From Streptomyces sp. CB09001 (GTDB lineage: Bacteria; Actinomycetota; Actinomycetes; Streptomycetales; Streptomycetaceae), in the NCBI RefSeq assembly GCF_003369795.1, contig NZ_CP026730.1:3658001-3722000 (forward strand): DNA of 64,000 nucleotides. The letters run 5' to 3'. The translations under genes were made by a program, and so were the position numbers. This document shows positions 42,223-50,746 of this stretch, one piece after another. The notes below the pieces were generated by a model. It saw only the letters and a program-made list of their open reading frames with translations, did no database searches and was not told the DNA's origin. Each line of letters opens with the position of its first letter. Within the stretch, counting starts at the first letter, position 1.

Positions 42223-43710
42223 GTGAACAAGCCGCTGAGGGCCGTGGCGATCTTCTGCGGACTGCTGGTGCTCGGCCTGCTGATCCGCGCGAACTGGCTG
42301 CAGTACGTCCGGGCCCCGGAGCTGGCCTCCGACACCAAGAACAGACGGGTGCAGATCGAGCAGTTCGCCACCCCGCGCGGTGACATCATCGTCGGCGGCC
42401 GGGCCGTCACCGGTTCCAAGGAGACCGAGACCACCGACCTCAAGTACAAGCGCACCTACGCCGACGGGCCGATGTACGCGCCGGTGACCGGATACGCGTC
42501 GCAGGCCCAGGGCATGACGCTGCTGGAGAAGACCTACGACTCGATCCTCACCGGCAAGGACGACCGGCTGGCCTTCCAGCGGTTCGCCGACGTGGTCAGC
42601 GGTGAGGGGAGGCGGGCCGGCTCGGTGGTCACCACCATCGACCCGAAGGCGCAGAAGGCCGCCTGGGAGGGGCTGACCGACCTGAAGGGCGCCCGGGGGG
42701 CCGTGGTCGCGCTCGACCCGCAGACCGGGAAGGTGCTGGCGATGGTCTCGGCGCCCTCCTACGACCCCTCCACGTTCGCGGGCAGCACCTTCAAGGAGTC
42801 CGACCGCTTCGTGGCGCTGGACAAGAAGAAGAACAAGCCGCTGGCCAACCGCGCGCTGCGGGAGACCTACCCGCCCGGCTCCACCTTCAAGATCCTCACC
42901 GCGGCGGCCGCGCTGGAGCACGGCATCGTCACCGACGTCGACGCCCGCACGGACGCCGTCTCCCCGTACCCGCTGCCGCAGTCCACCAACAAGATCGGCA
43001 GCGAGGCCGGTGACGCGGTCTGCAACAAGGCCTCGATGAAGACCGCCATGCAGTACTCCTGCAACAACGTCTTCCTCGACGCCGCCTCCAAGCTGGGGCA
43101 GGACAAGATGCGCGAGACGGCCGAGAAGTTCGGCTTCAACGAGGACGTCTACTCCGAGGACTTCGGCGACCTGCTCGCCACCAAGAGCCTCTACCCCGAG
43201 GACCTCGACAAGCCCGGCACCGCGCTCACCGGCATGGGACAGGGCAGCCTCACCAGTACGCCGATGCAGATGGCCCTGGTCACCGCCGGGATCGCCAACG
43301 ACGGAAAGGTGATGCAGCCCTACGTCGTCGACGAGGTCAAGGGCCCCGACCTGGACACCCTGGAGAAGACCGAGCCCGCGGTGATGAGCGAGGCGGTCTC
43401 CGCCGAGACCGCGCAGAAGGTCCAGGAGATGATGGAGTTCACCGCCAAGGAGGGCAGCGCCAAGCGCGCCCTGATCGACGGCGTCACGGTCGGCGGCAAG
43501 ACCGGTACCGCGCAGCGCGGTGTCGACGTGAACGACGAGGTGCCGTACGGCTGGTTCGTGTCCTACGGCAAGAAGGACGACGGCTCCTCCGTCGCGGTGG
43601 CCGTGTTCATCGACCCGACCGACATGGACATCTCCCGCGAGGACATCTCCGGTGGCGGGCTCGGCGCGCCCATCGCCAAGAGCGTCATGAAGGCGGTCCT
43701 GAAGTCGTGA
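42223..43710 (+). CDS. Class B penicillin-binding protein (peptidoglycan transpeptidase)
   Basis: Cell-wall transpeptidase of 495 residues, membrane-anchored by an N-terminal helix (about 7-25) with the catalytic part outside. The PBP dimerisation domain (30-150) leads to the transpeptidase domain with SxxK in YPPGSTFKILTA (catalytic Ser near residue 226), SxN in MQYSCNNVF near 285 and KTG in VGGKTGTAQ near 427. No PASTA domain. The GTG at 42223 (VNKPLRAVAIF) follows GGAGG by six bases. It likely cross-links peptidoglycan during growth or sporulation; a partner SEDS protein is not in the window. Confidence 0.95.
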   Translation: MNKPLRAVAIFCGLLVLGLLIRANWLQYVRAPELASDTKNRRVQIEQFATPRGDIIVGGRAVTGSKETETTDLKYKRTYADGPMYAPVTGYASQAQGMTLLEKTYDSILTGKDDRLAFQRFADVVSGEGRRAGSVVTTIDPKAQKAAWEGLTDLKGARGAVVALDPQTGKVLAMVSAPSYDPSTFAGSTFKESDRFVALDKKKNKPLANRALRETYPPGSTFKILTAAAALEHGIVTDVDARTDAVSPYPLPQSTNKIGSEAGDAVCNKASMKTAMQYSCNNVFLDAASKLGQDKMRETAEKFGFNEDVYSEDFGDLLATKSLYPEDLDKPGTALTGMGQGSLTSTPMQMALVTAGIANDGKVMQPYVVDEVKGPDLDTLEKTEPAVMSEAVSAETAQKVQEMMEFTAKEGSAKRALIDGVTVGGKTGTAQRGVDVNDEVPYGWFVSYGKKDDGSSVAVAVFIDPTDMDISREDISGGGLGAPIAKSVMKAVLKS

Positions 43711-43732
43711 CCCCGCAGGGGGCGGCGACGCG

Positions 43733-44092
43733 TCACGCCCTGTCCGCGTCGTACGCCCCCCGGGCCCGCTCGACCGCCGCCAGCCGCCGCTCCGTCCAGC
43801 GCGCGAGGTCCCGGACCTGTTCGGCTGCCTCGCGGCCGAGGCCGGTGAGGGAGTAGTCCACGCGGGGCGGGATCACCGGCTTGGCGTCCCGGTGGACCAG
43901 GCCGTCGCGCTCCAGGGTCCGCAGGGTCTGGGACAGCATCTTCTCGCTGACCGAGCCGATCTCCCGGCGCAGTTCGCTGAAGCGGTGGGGGCGGTCGAGC
44001 AGAGCGATCAGGGCGAGGGTGCCCCAGCGGCTGGTGACGTGCTCCATGAGCAGGCGCTCGGGGCACATCGGTTCACTTTCTGCCATGGTCAT
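43733..44092 (-). CDS. HxlR family transcription regulator
   Basis: Winged-helix regulator of 119 residues. Starts with MCPERLLMEHVTSRWGTLAL, the HxlR core with the conserved Cys (Cys9 here) often used for sensing electrophiles or redox change, followed by the recognition helix region HRFSELRREIGSVSEKMLSQTLRTLERDGLV and the wing. The start may be ATG 44092 or ATG 44086. No enzyme gene is divergent from it within sight, so its target is unknown. Confidence 0.9.
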   Translation of the reverse strand: MTMAESEPMCPERLLMEHVTSRWGTLALIALLDRPHRFSELRREIGSVSEKMLSQTLRTLERDGLVHRDAKPVIPPRVDYSLTGLGREAAEQVRDLARWTERRLAAVERARGAYDADRA

Positions 44093-44198
44093 ACGGTACG
44101 TCCGGGCGGGCGCTCACCATGAGTGAGTGCCCGCCCGGACGTCGTTGCCGGGCCGGGGCACCGGCCGTTGTCAGTGGTGCCCTCTACTGTCGGTGGGG

Positions 44199-45080
44199 AT
44201 GGCACAGGCGTGGAAGTGCGCGGGGCTGCGGTGGGCGGCGGACGGTCCCGTGCTGACGTGGGTCGGGGGCCGGCGCAGTGCGCCGGCCCGGGGGAAGCGG
44301 GTGGCCTTCGGGGTCGCCGAGGGGGGTGTGCGGACGTGTGTGGGAGCACGGGGGCACGCGTGTCCGGTGCGGGCCGGCGTGCCGGGGCGGAGTACGGGGG
44401 CGCGGTGCGAGGAGTGCGCACGGCTGGACCGGGCCCACTCCGTGGCCGCCGACACCATGGCGGACGATCCGCGGCCGTACCGCGTCTATCTGGCGTGGTT
44501 CGGTCCGGGCCTCGTCAAGGTGGGGATCACCGCATACGAACGGGGGTCGGCCCGGCTGCTCGAGCAGGGCGCCGTGTGCTTCAGCTGGCTGGGGTGCGGT
44601 CCGCTGATGGCCGCGCGCCGGACCGAGGAGCTGCTGCGGGCCGCGCTGGGCGTGCCCGACCGCATCCCGTACGCCCACAAGCGCGCGGTGCGGGCCGCCC
44701 TGCCCGAGTCGGAGGCGGAGCGGGCGGCCGAGATCGCCGGGCTGCACGAGCGGGCGGTGGCGCTGGGCGGCTGGCCGGAGGCGCTGGTGCCGGAGCCGTT
44801 CCGGGGCGTCGACCACGCGGGCGTCTTCGGGATCGCGGGCGCGGAGCGCGGGCCGGCCGCCGTGGCGGAGGTGGCCGAGCTGGTGGCGGGCGGTGCGATC
44901 GGGGGTGAGCTGGTGGCGGCCGCCGGGCCGGATCTGCATCTGGCGACGGAGCGCGGGGTCGTCGTGCTCGACACCCGGCTGATGACCGGGTGGGAGCTGG
45001 TGGCCGCCGAGGGGGAGCCCTGCACGGTGCCCCTGCGGGCGCTCAAGCGAGCGGCGGGGGTACAGGACGGGCTGTTCTGA
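44199..45080 (+). CDS. DUF2797 family protein
   Basis: Protein of 293 residues of the DUF2797 family, as far as I recognise from RVYLAWFGPGLVKVGIT (near residue 92) and RLLEQGAVCFSWLG (near 112), which also resemble the start of GIY-YIG nuclease folds; no intact nuclease residues can be confirmed by eye. Four Cys in the N-terminal half (TCVGARGHACPV, CEEC) may bind zinc. Its role is unknown. ATG 44199 (MAQAWKCAGLRW) is chosen over a longer frame from 44127. A pyrimidine-rich tandem repeat follows. Confidence 0.82.
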   Translation: MAQAWKCAGLRWAADGPVLTWVGGRRSAPARGKRVAFGVAEGGVRTCVGARGHACPVRAGVPGRSTGARCEECARLDRAHSVAADTMADDPRPYRVYLAWFGPGLVKVGITAYERGSARLLEQGAVCFSWLGCGPLMAARRTEELLRAALGVPDRIPYAHKRAVRAALPESEAERAAEIAGLHERAVALGGWPEALVPEPFRGVDHAGVFGIAGAERGPAAVAEVAELVAGGAIGGELVAAAGPDLHLATERGVVVLDTRLMTGWELVAAEGEPCTVPLRALKRAAGVQDGLF

Positions 45081-45081
45081 C

Positions 45082-45213
45082 CTCGCCCCGCGGGCGCCCC
45101 CTCGCCCCCCGGGTGCTCCTTCGCCCCCCTCGCCGTCCCTCCTCTCCCTCGCCCTCCGGGCGCCCCCTCGTCCCTCGGGTGCTCCTTCGCCCCCCTCGCC
45201 GTCCCTCCTCTCC
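45082..45213. repeat. Two 66-base tandem copies in a C/T-rich tract
   Basis: Copies 45082-45147 and 45148-45213 differ at only a few positions. They lie in a ~200-base gap where the plus strand is almost all C and T with a few G (CTCCTTCGCCCCCCTCGCC and the like). Continuing to 45270 the sequence stays pyrimidine-rich. It separates the DUF2797 and amidohydrolase genes. Confidence 0.85.
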
Positions 45214-45296
45214 CTCCCCGCTCGCCCTCCCCTCTCTCCCTCGTCCCTCACCGTCGCCCCCTTGTCCGTGGGAGCGCGGGGCGCGATCGTGGCCGC

Positions 45297-46205
45297 ATGA
45301 GTGATCACGAAGTCGGGCAGGTCCGCCGGTTCTGGGAGGGGCTCGGGCTGCCCGGGCTGGTCGACGTGCACACGCACTTCATGCCCGAGCGGGTGCTGCG
45401 CAAGGTCTGGGCCTACTTCGACGCCCTCGGGCCGCTGACCGGCGGGGTCGAGTGGCCGATCACCTACCGGCAGGAGGAGGACGAACGCGCCGAGCTGCTG
45501 CGCGCGTTCGGGGTGCGGGCCTTCACCGCCATGCTCTACCCGCACAAGGCGGGCATGGCCCAGTGGCTGAACGACTGGGCGGTGGACTTCGCCCGCCGCA
45601 CGCCGGACTGCCTGCACACCTCCACCCTCTTCCCCGAGCCCGGCGTCGAGACGTACGTGCGCCGGGCCGTCGAGGCGGGGGCGCGGGTCTTCAAGGCGCA
45701 CGTGCAGGTGGGGGCGTACGACCCGGCAAACGAGCTGCTCGACCCGGCGTGGGGCGTGCTCGCCGAGGCGGGCGTACCGGTCGTCATCCACTGCGGTTCG
45801 GGCCCGGCGCCCGGCAAGCACACCGGGCCCGAGCCGATCGCCCGGGTGCTGGCACGCCACCCCCGGCTGCGGCTGGTCGTCGCACACCTCGGGATGCCCG
45901 AGTACGAGGACTTCCTGGACCTCGCCGACCGGTACGGGGAGGTGCGGCTGGACACGACCATGGCGTTCACCGACTTCAGTGAGCGTCTCGCGCCCTTCCC
46001 GCGCCGGGCGCTGTCCCGGCTGGCGGACCTCGGCGACCGCGTCCTGCTCGGCACCGACTTCCCCAACATCCCGTATCCCTACCTGCATCAACTGCACGCC
46101 CTGGAGCGGCTGGGACTGGGCGACGCGTGGCTGCGCCGGGTGTGCCACGACAACGCGGCCCGGCTGTTCGGGCTGCCCGGGAGCCAGCAGGTCCGGGGCA
46201 GCTGA
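45297..46205 (+). CDS. Amidohydrolase family metal-dependent hydrolase
   Basis: TIM-barrel hydrolase of 302 residues, cytoplasmic, resembling the amidohydrolase_2 (ACMSD-like) group. Metal and catalytic residues: HxH in VDVHTHFMPE near residue 21, His in VVIHCGSGP near 163, His in VVAHLGMPEY near 198 and Asp in LGTDFPNIPYPY near 250. The reaction could be decarboxylation or hydrolysis; the substrate is unknown. ATG 45297 follows GTGGCCGC with no clear ribosome site. A minus-strand dmdR gene faces it. Confidence 0.88.
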   Translation: MSDHEVGQVRRFWEGLGLPGLVDVHTHFMPERVLRKVWAYFDALGPLTGGVEWPITYRQEEDERAELLRAFGVRAFTAMLYPHKAGMAQWLNDWAVDFARRTPDCLHTSTLFPEPGVETYVRRAVEAGARVFKAHVQVGAYDPANELLDPAWGVLAEAGVPVVIHCGSGPAPGKHTGPEPIARVLARHPRLRLVVAHLGMPEYEDFLDLADRYGEVRLDTTMAFTDFSERLAPFPRRALSRLADLGDRVLLGTDFPNIPYPYLHQLHALERLGLGDAWLRRVCHDNAARLFGLPGSQQVRGS

Positions 46206-46214
46206 GGTGCGGGC

Positions 46215-46913
46215 TCAGAGCGGGGCGACGAAGACGTGCGCGGCGGTGCGCGCGGGGAGCCGGGCGGTCCCCTCGCCGCTGCCGACGGTCACACCGCCGG
46301 GCCACGGCGTGACGGTCACGAGCGCGCCCGGCAGCACCCCGGCCCGCCGCAGGGCGGACAGCAGCCCGCGGTCGGTCTGGACCGGCTCCCCGATGCGCCG
46401 GACGACCGCGGTCACGCCGTCCGGGCCGGGGAGGAGGTCACCGAGGCTGACCGTGCTTCCGGCCGGGGACGGGCGCGGGGGTGCGGGGTTCGTCCTGCCC
46501 AGCTCCTCCAGGCCCGGGATCGGGTTGCCGTAGGGCGACTCGGTCGGGTGCCGCAGCAGGCGCAGGAGGCGGCGTTCGACGGCCTCGCTCATCACGTGCT
46601 CCCAGCGGCAGGCCTCGGCGTGGACCTGCTCCCACTCCAGGCCGATCACGTCGACGAGCAGGCACTCCGCGAGCCGGTGCTTGCGCATCACGCGCGTCGC
46701 CAGCCGCCTGCCCGTGTCGGTCAGCTCCAGATGCCGGTCGGCGGCGATCCGCAGCGGGCCGTCGCGTTCCATGCGGGCGACGGTCTGGCTCACGGTGGGC
46801 CCGCTCTGGTCCAGGTGCTCCGCGATGCGGGCGCGCAGTGGGATTACGCCCTCCTCCTCGAGTTCCAGGACGGTGCGGAGATACATCTCCGTGGTGTCGA
46901 TGAGCCTGGACAC
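46215..46913 (-). CDS. dmdR2: DtxR/IdeR-family iron-dependent repressor (DmdR2-like)
   Basis: Iron-sensing repressor of 232 residues with all three DtxR domains: an N-terminal winged helix (1-72), a metal-binding dimer domain (73-140) and an SH3-like domain (about 155-232). The metal-site segment [14 protein letters not shown] keeps the Cys, Glu and His ligands of site 2, and [13 protein letters not shown] holds His/Glu of site 1. The usual ERDGLL after the recognition helix is ERDGPL here. S. coelicolor has DmdR1 and DmdR2; position suggests DmdR2, from memory. Its GTG at 46913 lies 8 bases after the PEBP gene, so the two are probably co-transcribed. Confidence 0.88.
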   Translation of the reverse strand: MSRLIDTTEMYLRTVLELEEEGVIPLRARIAEHLDQSGPTVSQTVARMERDGPLRIAADRHLELTDTGRRLATRVMRKHRLAECLLVDVIGLEWEQVHAEACRWEHVMSEAVERRLLRLLRHPTESPYGNPIPGLEELGRTNPAPPRPSPAGSTVSLGDLLPGPDGVTAVVRRIGEPVQTDRGLLSALRRAGVLPGALVTVTPWPGGVTVGSGEGTARLPARTAAHVFVAPL

Positions 46914-46921
46914 GCGGTGGG

Positions 46922-47455
46922 TCAGGCGGAGGTCTCGGCGGTGGCGGTCAGGACCGCGCGGCCGAGGATGTGCCCGGCCATGGTGAAGCCGAGGACGGCC
47001 GGGGTGGCGTCGGCCGGGACGCCGATGGACTCGACGTCCAGGGCGTGCACCACGACGAAGTACCGGTGCGGGCCGTGCCCGGCCGGCGGGGCGGCGCCGA
47101 GGTAGCGGGCGGCGCGGGCGTCGTTGGGGAGCTGGAAGGCGCCCTCGGGCAGGCCCGGGCCGGTGTCGTCGCCGGCGCCCTCGGGCAGCTCGGTGACGGC
47201 GGCCGGGATGTCGGCGACCGCCCAGTGCCAGAACCCGGACCCGGTGGGGGCGTCGGGGTCGTAGACGGTGACGGCGTAGCTCCGGGTGCCCTCCGGCGCG
47301 CCGCTCCACGACAGCTGCGGGGAGACGTCCTTGCCGCCGGGGACGCCGGAGGAGTGCTGCGCGGGCGGCCAGGGGGCGCCGTCGGTGACGGTCGTGCTGG
47401 TGAGGGTGAAGGAGGCCGCCTCGGGGAGGCGGGCGAACGGGTCGTTGGCGCTCAT
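46922..47455 (-). CDS. PEBP / YbhB-like (Raf kinase inhibitor-like) protein
   Basis: Phosphatidylethanolamine-binding-protein family member, 177 residues, probably cytoplasmic (no signal peptide). The two ligand-pocket motifs are present: [20 protein letters not shown] (DPDxP) near residue 65 and [13 protein letters not shown] (GxHR) near 127. Bacterial members have no settled function. ATG 47455 is preceded by AAAGGAACGACGCG. It is co-oriented with and just upstream of the iron repressor, and divergent from a GntR gene. Confidence 0.9.
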   Translation of the reverse strand: MSANDPFARLPEAASFTLTSTTVTDGAPWPPAQHSSGVPGGKDVSPQLSWSGAPEGTRSYAVTVYDPDAPTGSGFWHWAVADIPAAVTELPEGAGDDTGPGLPEGAFQLPNDARAARYLGAAPPAGHGPHRYFVVVHALDVESIGVPADATPAVLGFTMAGHILGRAVLTATAETSA

Positions 47456-47519
47456 CGCGTCGTTCCTTTCGGGCGGGCCGGTCCCTGTGGACCCGGCCAC
47501 TGCAATCGACCATAACACT

Positions 47520-47533
47520 AATAATCGATTATT
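47520..47533. promoter_or_regulatory. Perfect AT-rich palindrome, probable GntR operator
   Basis: AATAATCGATTATT is its own reverse complement and is very AT-rich for this genome. It lies between the divergent PEBP (47455) and GntR (47559) starts, 26 bases before the latter, the position expected for autoregulation by a FadR/VanR-type GntR protein. Confidence 0.65.
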
Positions 47534-47558
47534 CAATGGATCGTCTATGCTGTCCCTC

Positions 47559-48242
47559 ATGACTCAGACCGGCCCCACCCCGCCCCCGCAGACGGGCAAG
47601 CGGATGCTCTCCGAGCAGGTCTACGCACATCTGCGGGACGCGATCATGCGCGGCGACCACGCCCCGGGTGCCGCCCTCAAGCCGCAGGACCTCGCCAAGG
47701 AGCAGGGTGTGAGCCTGGCCGTGGTGCGCGAGGCCCTCGTGCGGGTGGTCGGTGACGGGCTCGCCGACCGGCTGCCCAACCGCGGCTTCGCCGTGCCGGC
47801 CTACTCCGACCGCCGCTGGCAGGAGATCGCGGAGGCCCGCCGCACCATCGAACCGGTCCTGCTGCGCATGTCCGTCGAGCGCGGCGACGTCGACTGGGAG
47901 GCCCGGGTGCGCGCCGCCCACCACCGGCTGTCCCGCACGCCCGCGTACACGCCGGAGGAGGGCGAGTACTACAGCGAGGCGTGGTCCGAGGCGCACCGGC
48001 TCTTCCACCGCGCCCTGATGGAGGGCTGCGGCAACCCCGTGCTGTTGGAGACCTTCGACCGGCTGTGGACGGCGAGCGAACTGGCCCGCCGCTGGTCGAC
48101 GCACCGCAACCCCGGCCGGGACGGCGTCGAGGAGCATCGCCGGCTGGAGGAGGCGGCGCTGGCCCGCGACGCCGACACCGCCGCCGAGGTGCTGGTCCGC
48201 CACCTCACCCTCACGGCCGAGGGCCTGGCCGCGGACGGCTGA
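47559..48242 (+). CDS. GntR family regulator (FCD/VanR subfamily)
   Basis: Regulator of 227 residues. The N-terminal winged helix (about 15-80) contains [15 protein letters not shown] and [15 protein letters not shown], typical of GntR; the C-terminal FCD-type helical domain (about 90-225) includes [20 protein letters not shown]. It likely binds a small carboxylate, sometimes with a metal. The ATG at 47559 or one four codons earlier (47547) could be the start; neither has a ribosome site, so a leaderless transcript is possible. The palindrome upstream is its likely operator. Confidence 0.87.
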   Translation: MTQTGPTPPPQTGKRMLSEQVYAHLRDAIMRGDHAPGAALKPQDLAKEQGVSLAVVREALVRVVGDGLADRLPNRGFAVPAYSDRRWQEIAEARRTIEPVLLRMSVERGDVDWEARVRAAHHRLSRTPAYTPEEGEYYSEAWSEAHRLFHRALMEGCGNPVLLETFDRLWTASELARRWSTHRNPGRDGVEEHRRLEEAALARDADTAAEVLVRHLTLTAEGLAADG

Positions 48243-48249
48243 AGGCCGG

Positions 48250-48313
48250 TGCCGGAGCGCTTGAGGACCCGTGCCGGTGCGCTGAGGACCCGTGCCAGGG
48301 GCTGAGGACCGGT
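48250..48313. repeat. Three ~21-base repeats between gntR and the response regulator
   Basis: Three units containing GCTGAGGACCCGTGCC or close variants follow each other after the gntR stop. Direct copies TCTCAGAG at 48335-48342 and 48368-48375 lie just downstream, 33 bases apart, before the response regulator gene; these may be its binding sites. Confidence 0.5.
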
Positions 48314-48396
48314 GGCCGGCGGCTCCCGCGGGCTTCTCAGAGAAATCACAGCTTGGGGAAAGGACCCTCTCAGAGCGCCTCGACAAGGTGACCGTC

Positions 48397-49137
48397 ATGA
48401 CCACGACCTCGCCCCAGGGGCGCACCGAACTGCTGAGGCCGGACGGGAGCCCCGTCCGGGTGCTTGTAGTGGACGACGAGCAGTCCATCACCGAACTGCT
48501 GTCCATGGCCCTGCGCTACGAGGGCTGGCAGATCCGCAGCGCGGGCGACGGCCACGGCGCCGTCCGGACCGCGCGCGAGTTCCGGCCCGACGCCGTCGTA
48601 CTGGACATGATGCTGCCCGACATGGACGGCCTGAGCGCGCTGGGGCGGCTGCGCCGTGACCTGCCGGACGTGCCGGTGCTGTTCCTGACCGCCAAGGACG
48701 CCGTCGAGGACCGGATCGCCGGGCTGACCGCGGGCGGCGACGACTACGTCACCAAGCCGTTCAGCCTGGAGGAGGTCGTCGCCCGGCTGCGCGGGCTGAT
48801 CCGGCGCTCCGGCGCCGCCGACCGGCGCTCCGACTCCGTCCTCGTCGTCGGCGACCTCACCCTCGACGAGGACAGCCACGAGGTCACCCGGAGCGGCGAC
48901 GGCATCCACCTCACCGCCACCGAGTTCGAGCTGCTGCGTTTCCTCATGCGCAACCCCAGGCGGGTGCTGAGCAAGGCGCAGATCCTGGACCGCGTGTGGT
49001 CCTACGACTTCGGCGGCCAGGCCAACGTCGTGGAGCTGTACATCTCCTACCTGCGCCGGAAGATCGACGCGGGGCGCGAGCCGATGATCCACACCCGGCG
49101 CGGCGCCGGATACCTGATCAAGCCCGCGGTCTCGTGA
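48397..49137 (+). CDS. OmpR/PhoB-family response regulator
   Basis: Response regulator of 246 residues. The receiver (about 22-135) has acidic pocket DDE, the phosphorylatable Asp in VVLDMMLPDMDG, Thr in LFLTAKD and Lys in YVTKPFS. The winged-helix output domain (about 150-246) ends VELYISYLRRKID ... TRRGAGYLIKP. Its partner kinase starts at its stop codon (GTGA overlap). The two glycosyltransferase genes that follow suggest it controls cell-envelope glycan addition. ATG 48397 is used; a GTG at 48388 is a less likely alternative. Confidence 0.92.
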   Translation: MTTTSPQGRTELLRPDGSPVRVLVVDDEQSITELLSMALRYEGWQIRSAGDGHGAVRTAREFRPDAVVLDMMLPDMDGLSALGRLRRDLPDVPVLFLTAKDAVEDRIAGLTAGGDDYVTKPFSLEEVVARLRGLIRRSGAADRRSDSVLVVGDLTLDEDSHEVTRSGDGIHLTATEFELLRFLMRNPRRVLSKAQILDRVWSYDFGGQANVVELYISYLRRKIDAGREPMIHTRRGAGYLIKPAVS

Positions 49138-50732
49138 ACGGACGGCGACGACCGCGGCCGCGCACCCTGCGGACGCGGCTCGTCGTCGTGTCCGTGGCGC
49201 TGATCGCGGTGGTGTGCGCGGTGATCGGGACGGTGACGACGGTCGCACTGCGCTCGCACCTGTACGAGCAGTTGGACGGGCAGGTGGGCGAGGTCGTGCG
49301 GCGCGTGTCCGGCTTCGGGCCGCCGGGCGAACCGGGGCCCGGCGGCGGGGTGAAGCAGCGGATGGACCTCGACGACTTCGTCACGCGCGGCGGTCCGCAG
49401 CCGCGCGACACGATCGTCGCCGAGACGCGGGACGGTGCCGTCGTCGACGCCAAGTACGGCAAGAAGGACGACGAGAGCACGGACCCCAGCAGGACCACGG
49501 CGGTCTCCCTCGACCAGGCCCAGCGCACCGCGCTCGCCTCGGTCCCCCGGGACGGCGCGGCGCACACCGTCGAGATCGCCGGCCTCGGTGACTACCGCGT
49601 CGAGTACCACGACGGCTACTACGCCGCCCTGCCCACCTCCGACGTCGACGGCACCATCGGCACCCTGATCCTCGTGGAGGCCAGCGTCACCGCAGCAGGA
49701 CTCGTCGCCGCCTCTCTCGCCGGGGCCGTCATCGTCGGCGTCGCCACCCGCCCCCTGCGCCGGGTCGCCGCCACCGCCGGCCGGGTCTCCGAACTCCCGC
49801 TGCACACGGGCGAGGTGAACCTCGACGAACGGGTCCCGGAGTCCGAGTGCGACCCGCACACCGAGGTCGGCCGGGTCGGCTCCGCGCTCAACCGCATGCT
49901 CGACCACGTGCACGGAGCCCTGCACGCACGGCAGCAGAGCGAGACGCGGGTACGGCAGTTCGTCGCCGACGCCAGCCACGAACTGCGCACCCCGCTCGCC
50001 TCCATCCGCGGCTACGCCGAACTCACCCGCCGGGGACGCGAACAGGCCGGCCCGGACACCCGGCACGCGCTGGGCCGCATCGAGTCCGAGGCCGGCCGTA
50101 TGACGCTGCTGGTCGAGGACCTGCTGCTGCTCGCCCGCCTGGACGCCGGACGCCCGCTGGAGTTCGGCCGGACCGACCTCGTACCGCTGGTCGTCGACAC
50201 CGTCGGCGACGCCCGTGCGGCCGGTCTCGACCACACCTGGCGGCTCGACCTGCCCGACGAACCGGCCCTGGTGTCGGCGGACCCGGCCCGGCTCCAGCAG
50301 GTGCTGGTCAACCTGCTGGGCAACGCCCGCGACCACACCCCGCCCGGCACGACCGTCACCGCGCGCGTCCGACGCGAGGGGGCGTGGCTCTGCGTGGACG
50401 TGGCGGACAACGGGCCGGGCATCCCGGCCGAGTTGCTGCCGCGCGTCTTCGAACGGTTCGCGCGCGGGGACTCGGCACGGTCCCGCGCGACCGGCTCGAC
50501 GGGCCTCGGGCTCGCCATCGTGCAGGCCGTGACGACCGCGCACGGCGGTGCTGTGACCGTGGACAGCGCGCCGGGCCGGACGGTCTTCACCGTGTATCTC
50601 CCCGCGGTCCACGACCGGTCCCTGCCCGCGGTCCACGACCGGTCCCTGCCCGCGGTCCACGACCGGCCGGGCCGGCGGGCGCACTCACAGGCGCAGCACA
50701 GCACCACCACACGGGTGCGACAGGGGAGTTGA
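49134..50732 (+). CDS. Sensor histidine kinase
   Basis: Membrane sensor kinase of 532 residues. N-terminal helix (about 12-35), extracytoplasmic sensor region (36-180), second helix (about 185-210) and a HAMP-like segment, then HisKA with H-box DASHELRTPLASIRGYAEL (His near residue 285) and a HATPase domain with N-box LVNLLGNARDHTP, G1 DNGPGI and G2 TGLGLAIV. Its GTG overlaps the response regulator stop. The C-terminus carries three tandem LPAVHDRS-type repeats (24-base DNA units at 50598-50669) that lie beyond the kinase fold. The glycosyltransferase gene follows after 14 bases. Confidence 0.92.
   Translation: MNGRRRPRPRTLRTRLVVVSVALIAVVCAVIGTVTTVALRSHLYEQLDGQVGEVVRRVSGFGPPGEPGPGGGVKQRMDLDDFVTRGGPQPRDTIVAETRDGAVVDAKYGKKDDESTDPSRTTAVSLDQAQRTALASVPRDGAAHTVEIAGLGDYRVEYHDGYYAALPTSDVDGTIGTLILVEASVTAAGLVAASLAGAVIVGVATRPLRRVAATAGRVSELPLHTGEVNLDERVPESECDPHTEVGRVGSALNRMLDHVHGALHARQQSETRVRQFVADASHELRTPLASIRGYAELTRRGREQAGPDTRHALGRIESEAGRMTLLVEDLLLLARLDAGRPLEFGRTDLVPLVVDTVGDARAAGLDHTWRLDLPDEPALVSADPARLQQVLVNLLGNARDHTPPGTTVTARVRREGAWLCVDVADNGPGIPAELLPRVFERFARGDSARSRATGSTGLGLAIVQAVTTAHGGAVTVDSAPGRTVFTVYLPAVHDRSLPAVHDRSLPAVHDRPGRRAHSQAQHSTTTRVRQGS
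50598..50669 (+). repeat. Three 24-base tandem repeats inside the kinase gene
   Basis: Units at 50598-50621, 50622-50645 and 50646-50669 encode LPAVHDRS, LPAVHDRS and LPAVHDRP in frame. They are almost identical at the DNA level (CCCGCGGTCCACGACCGG core) and sit after the last conserved kinase residue. Confidence 0.9.
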
Positions 50733-50746
50733 GAAGAGTCGGTCCC

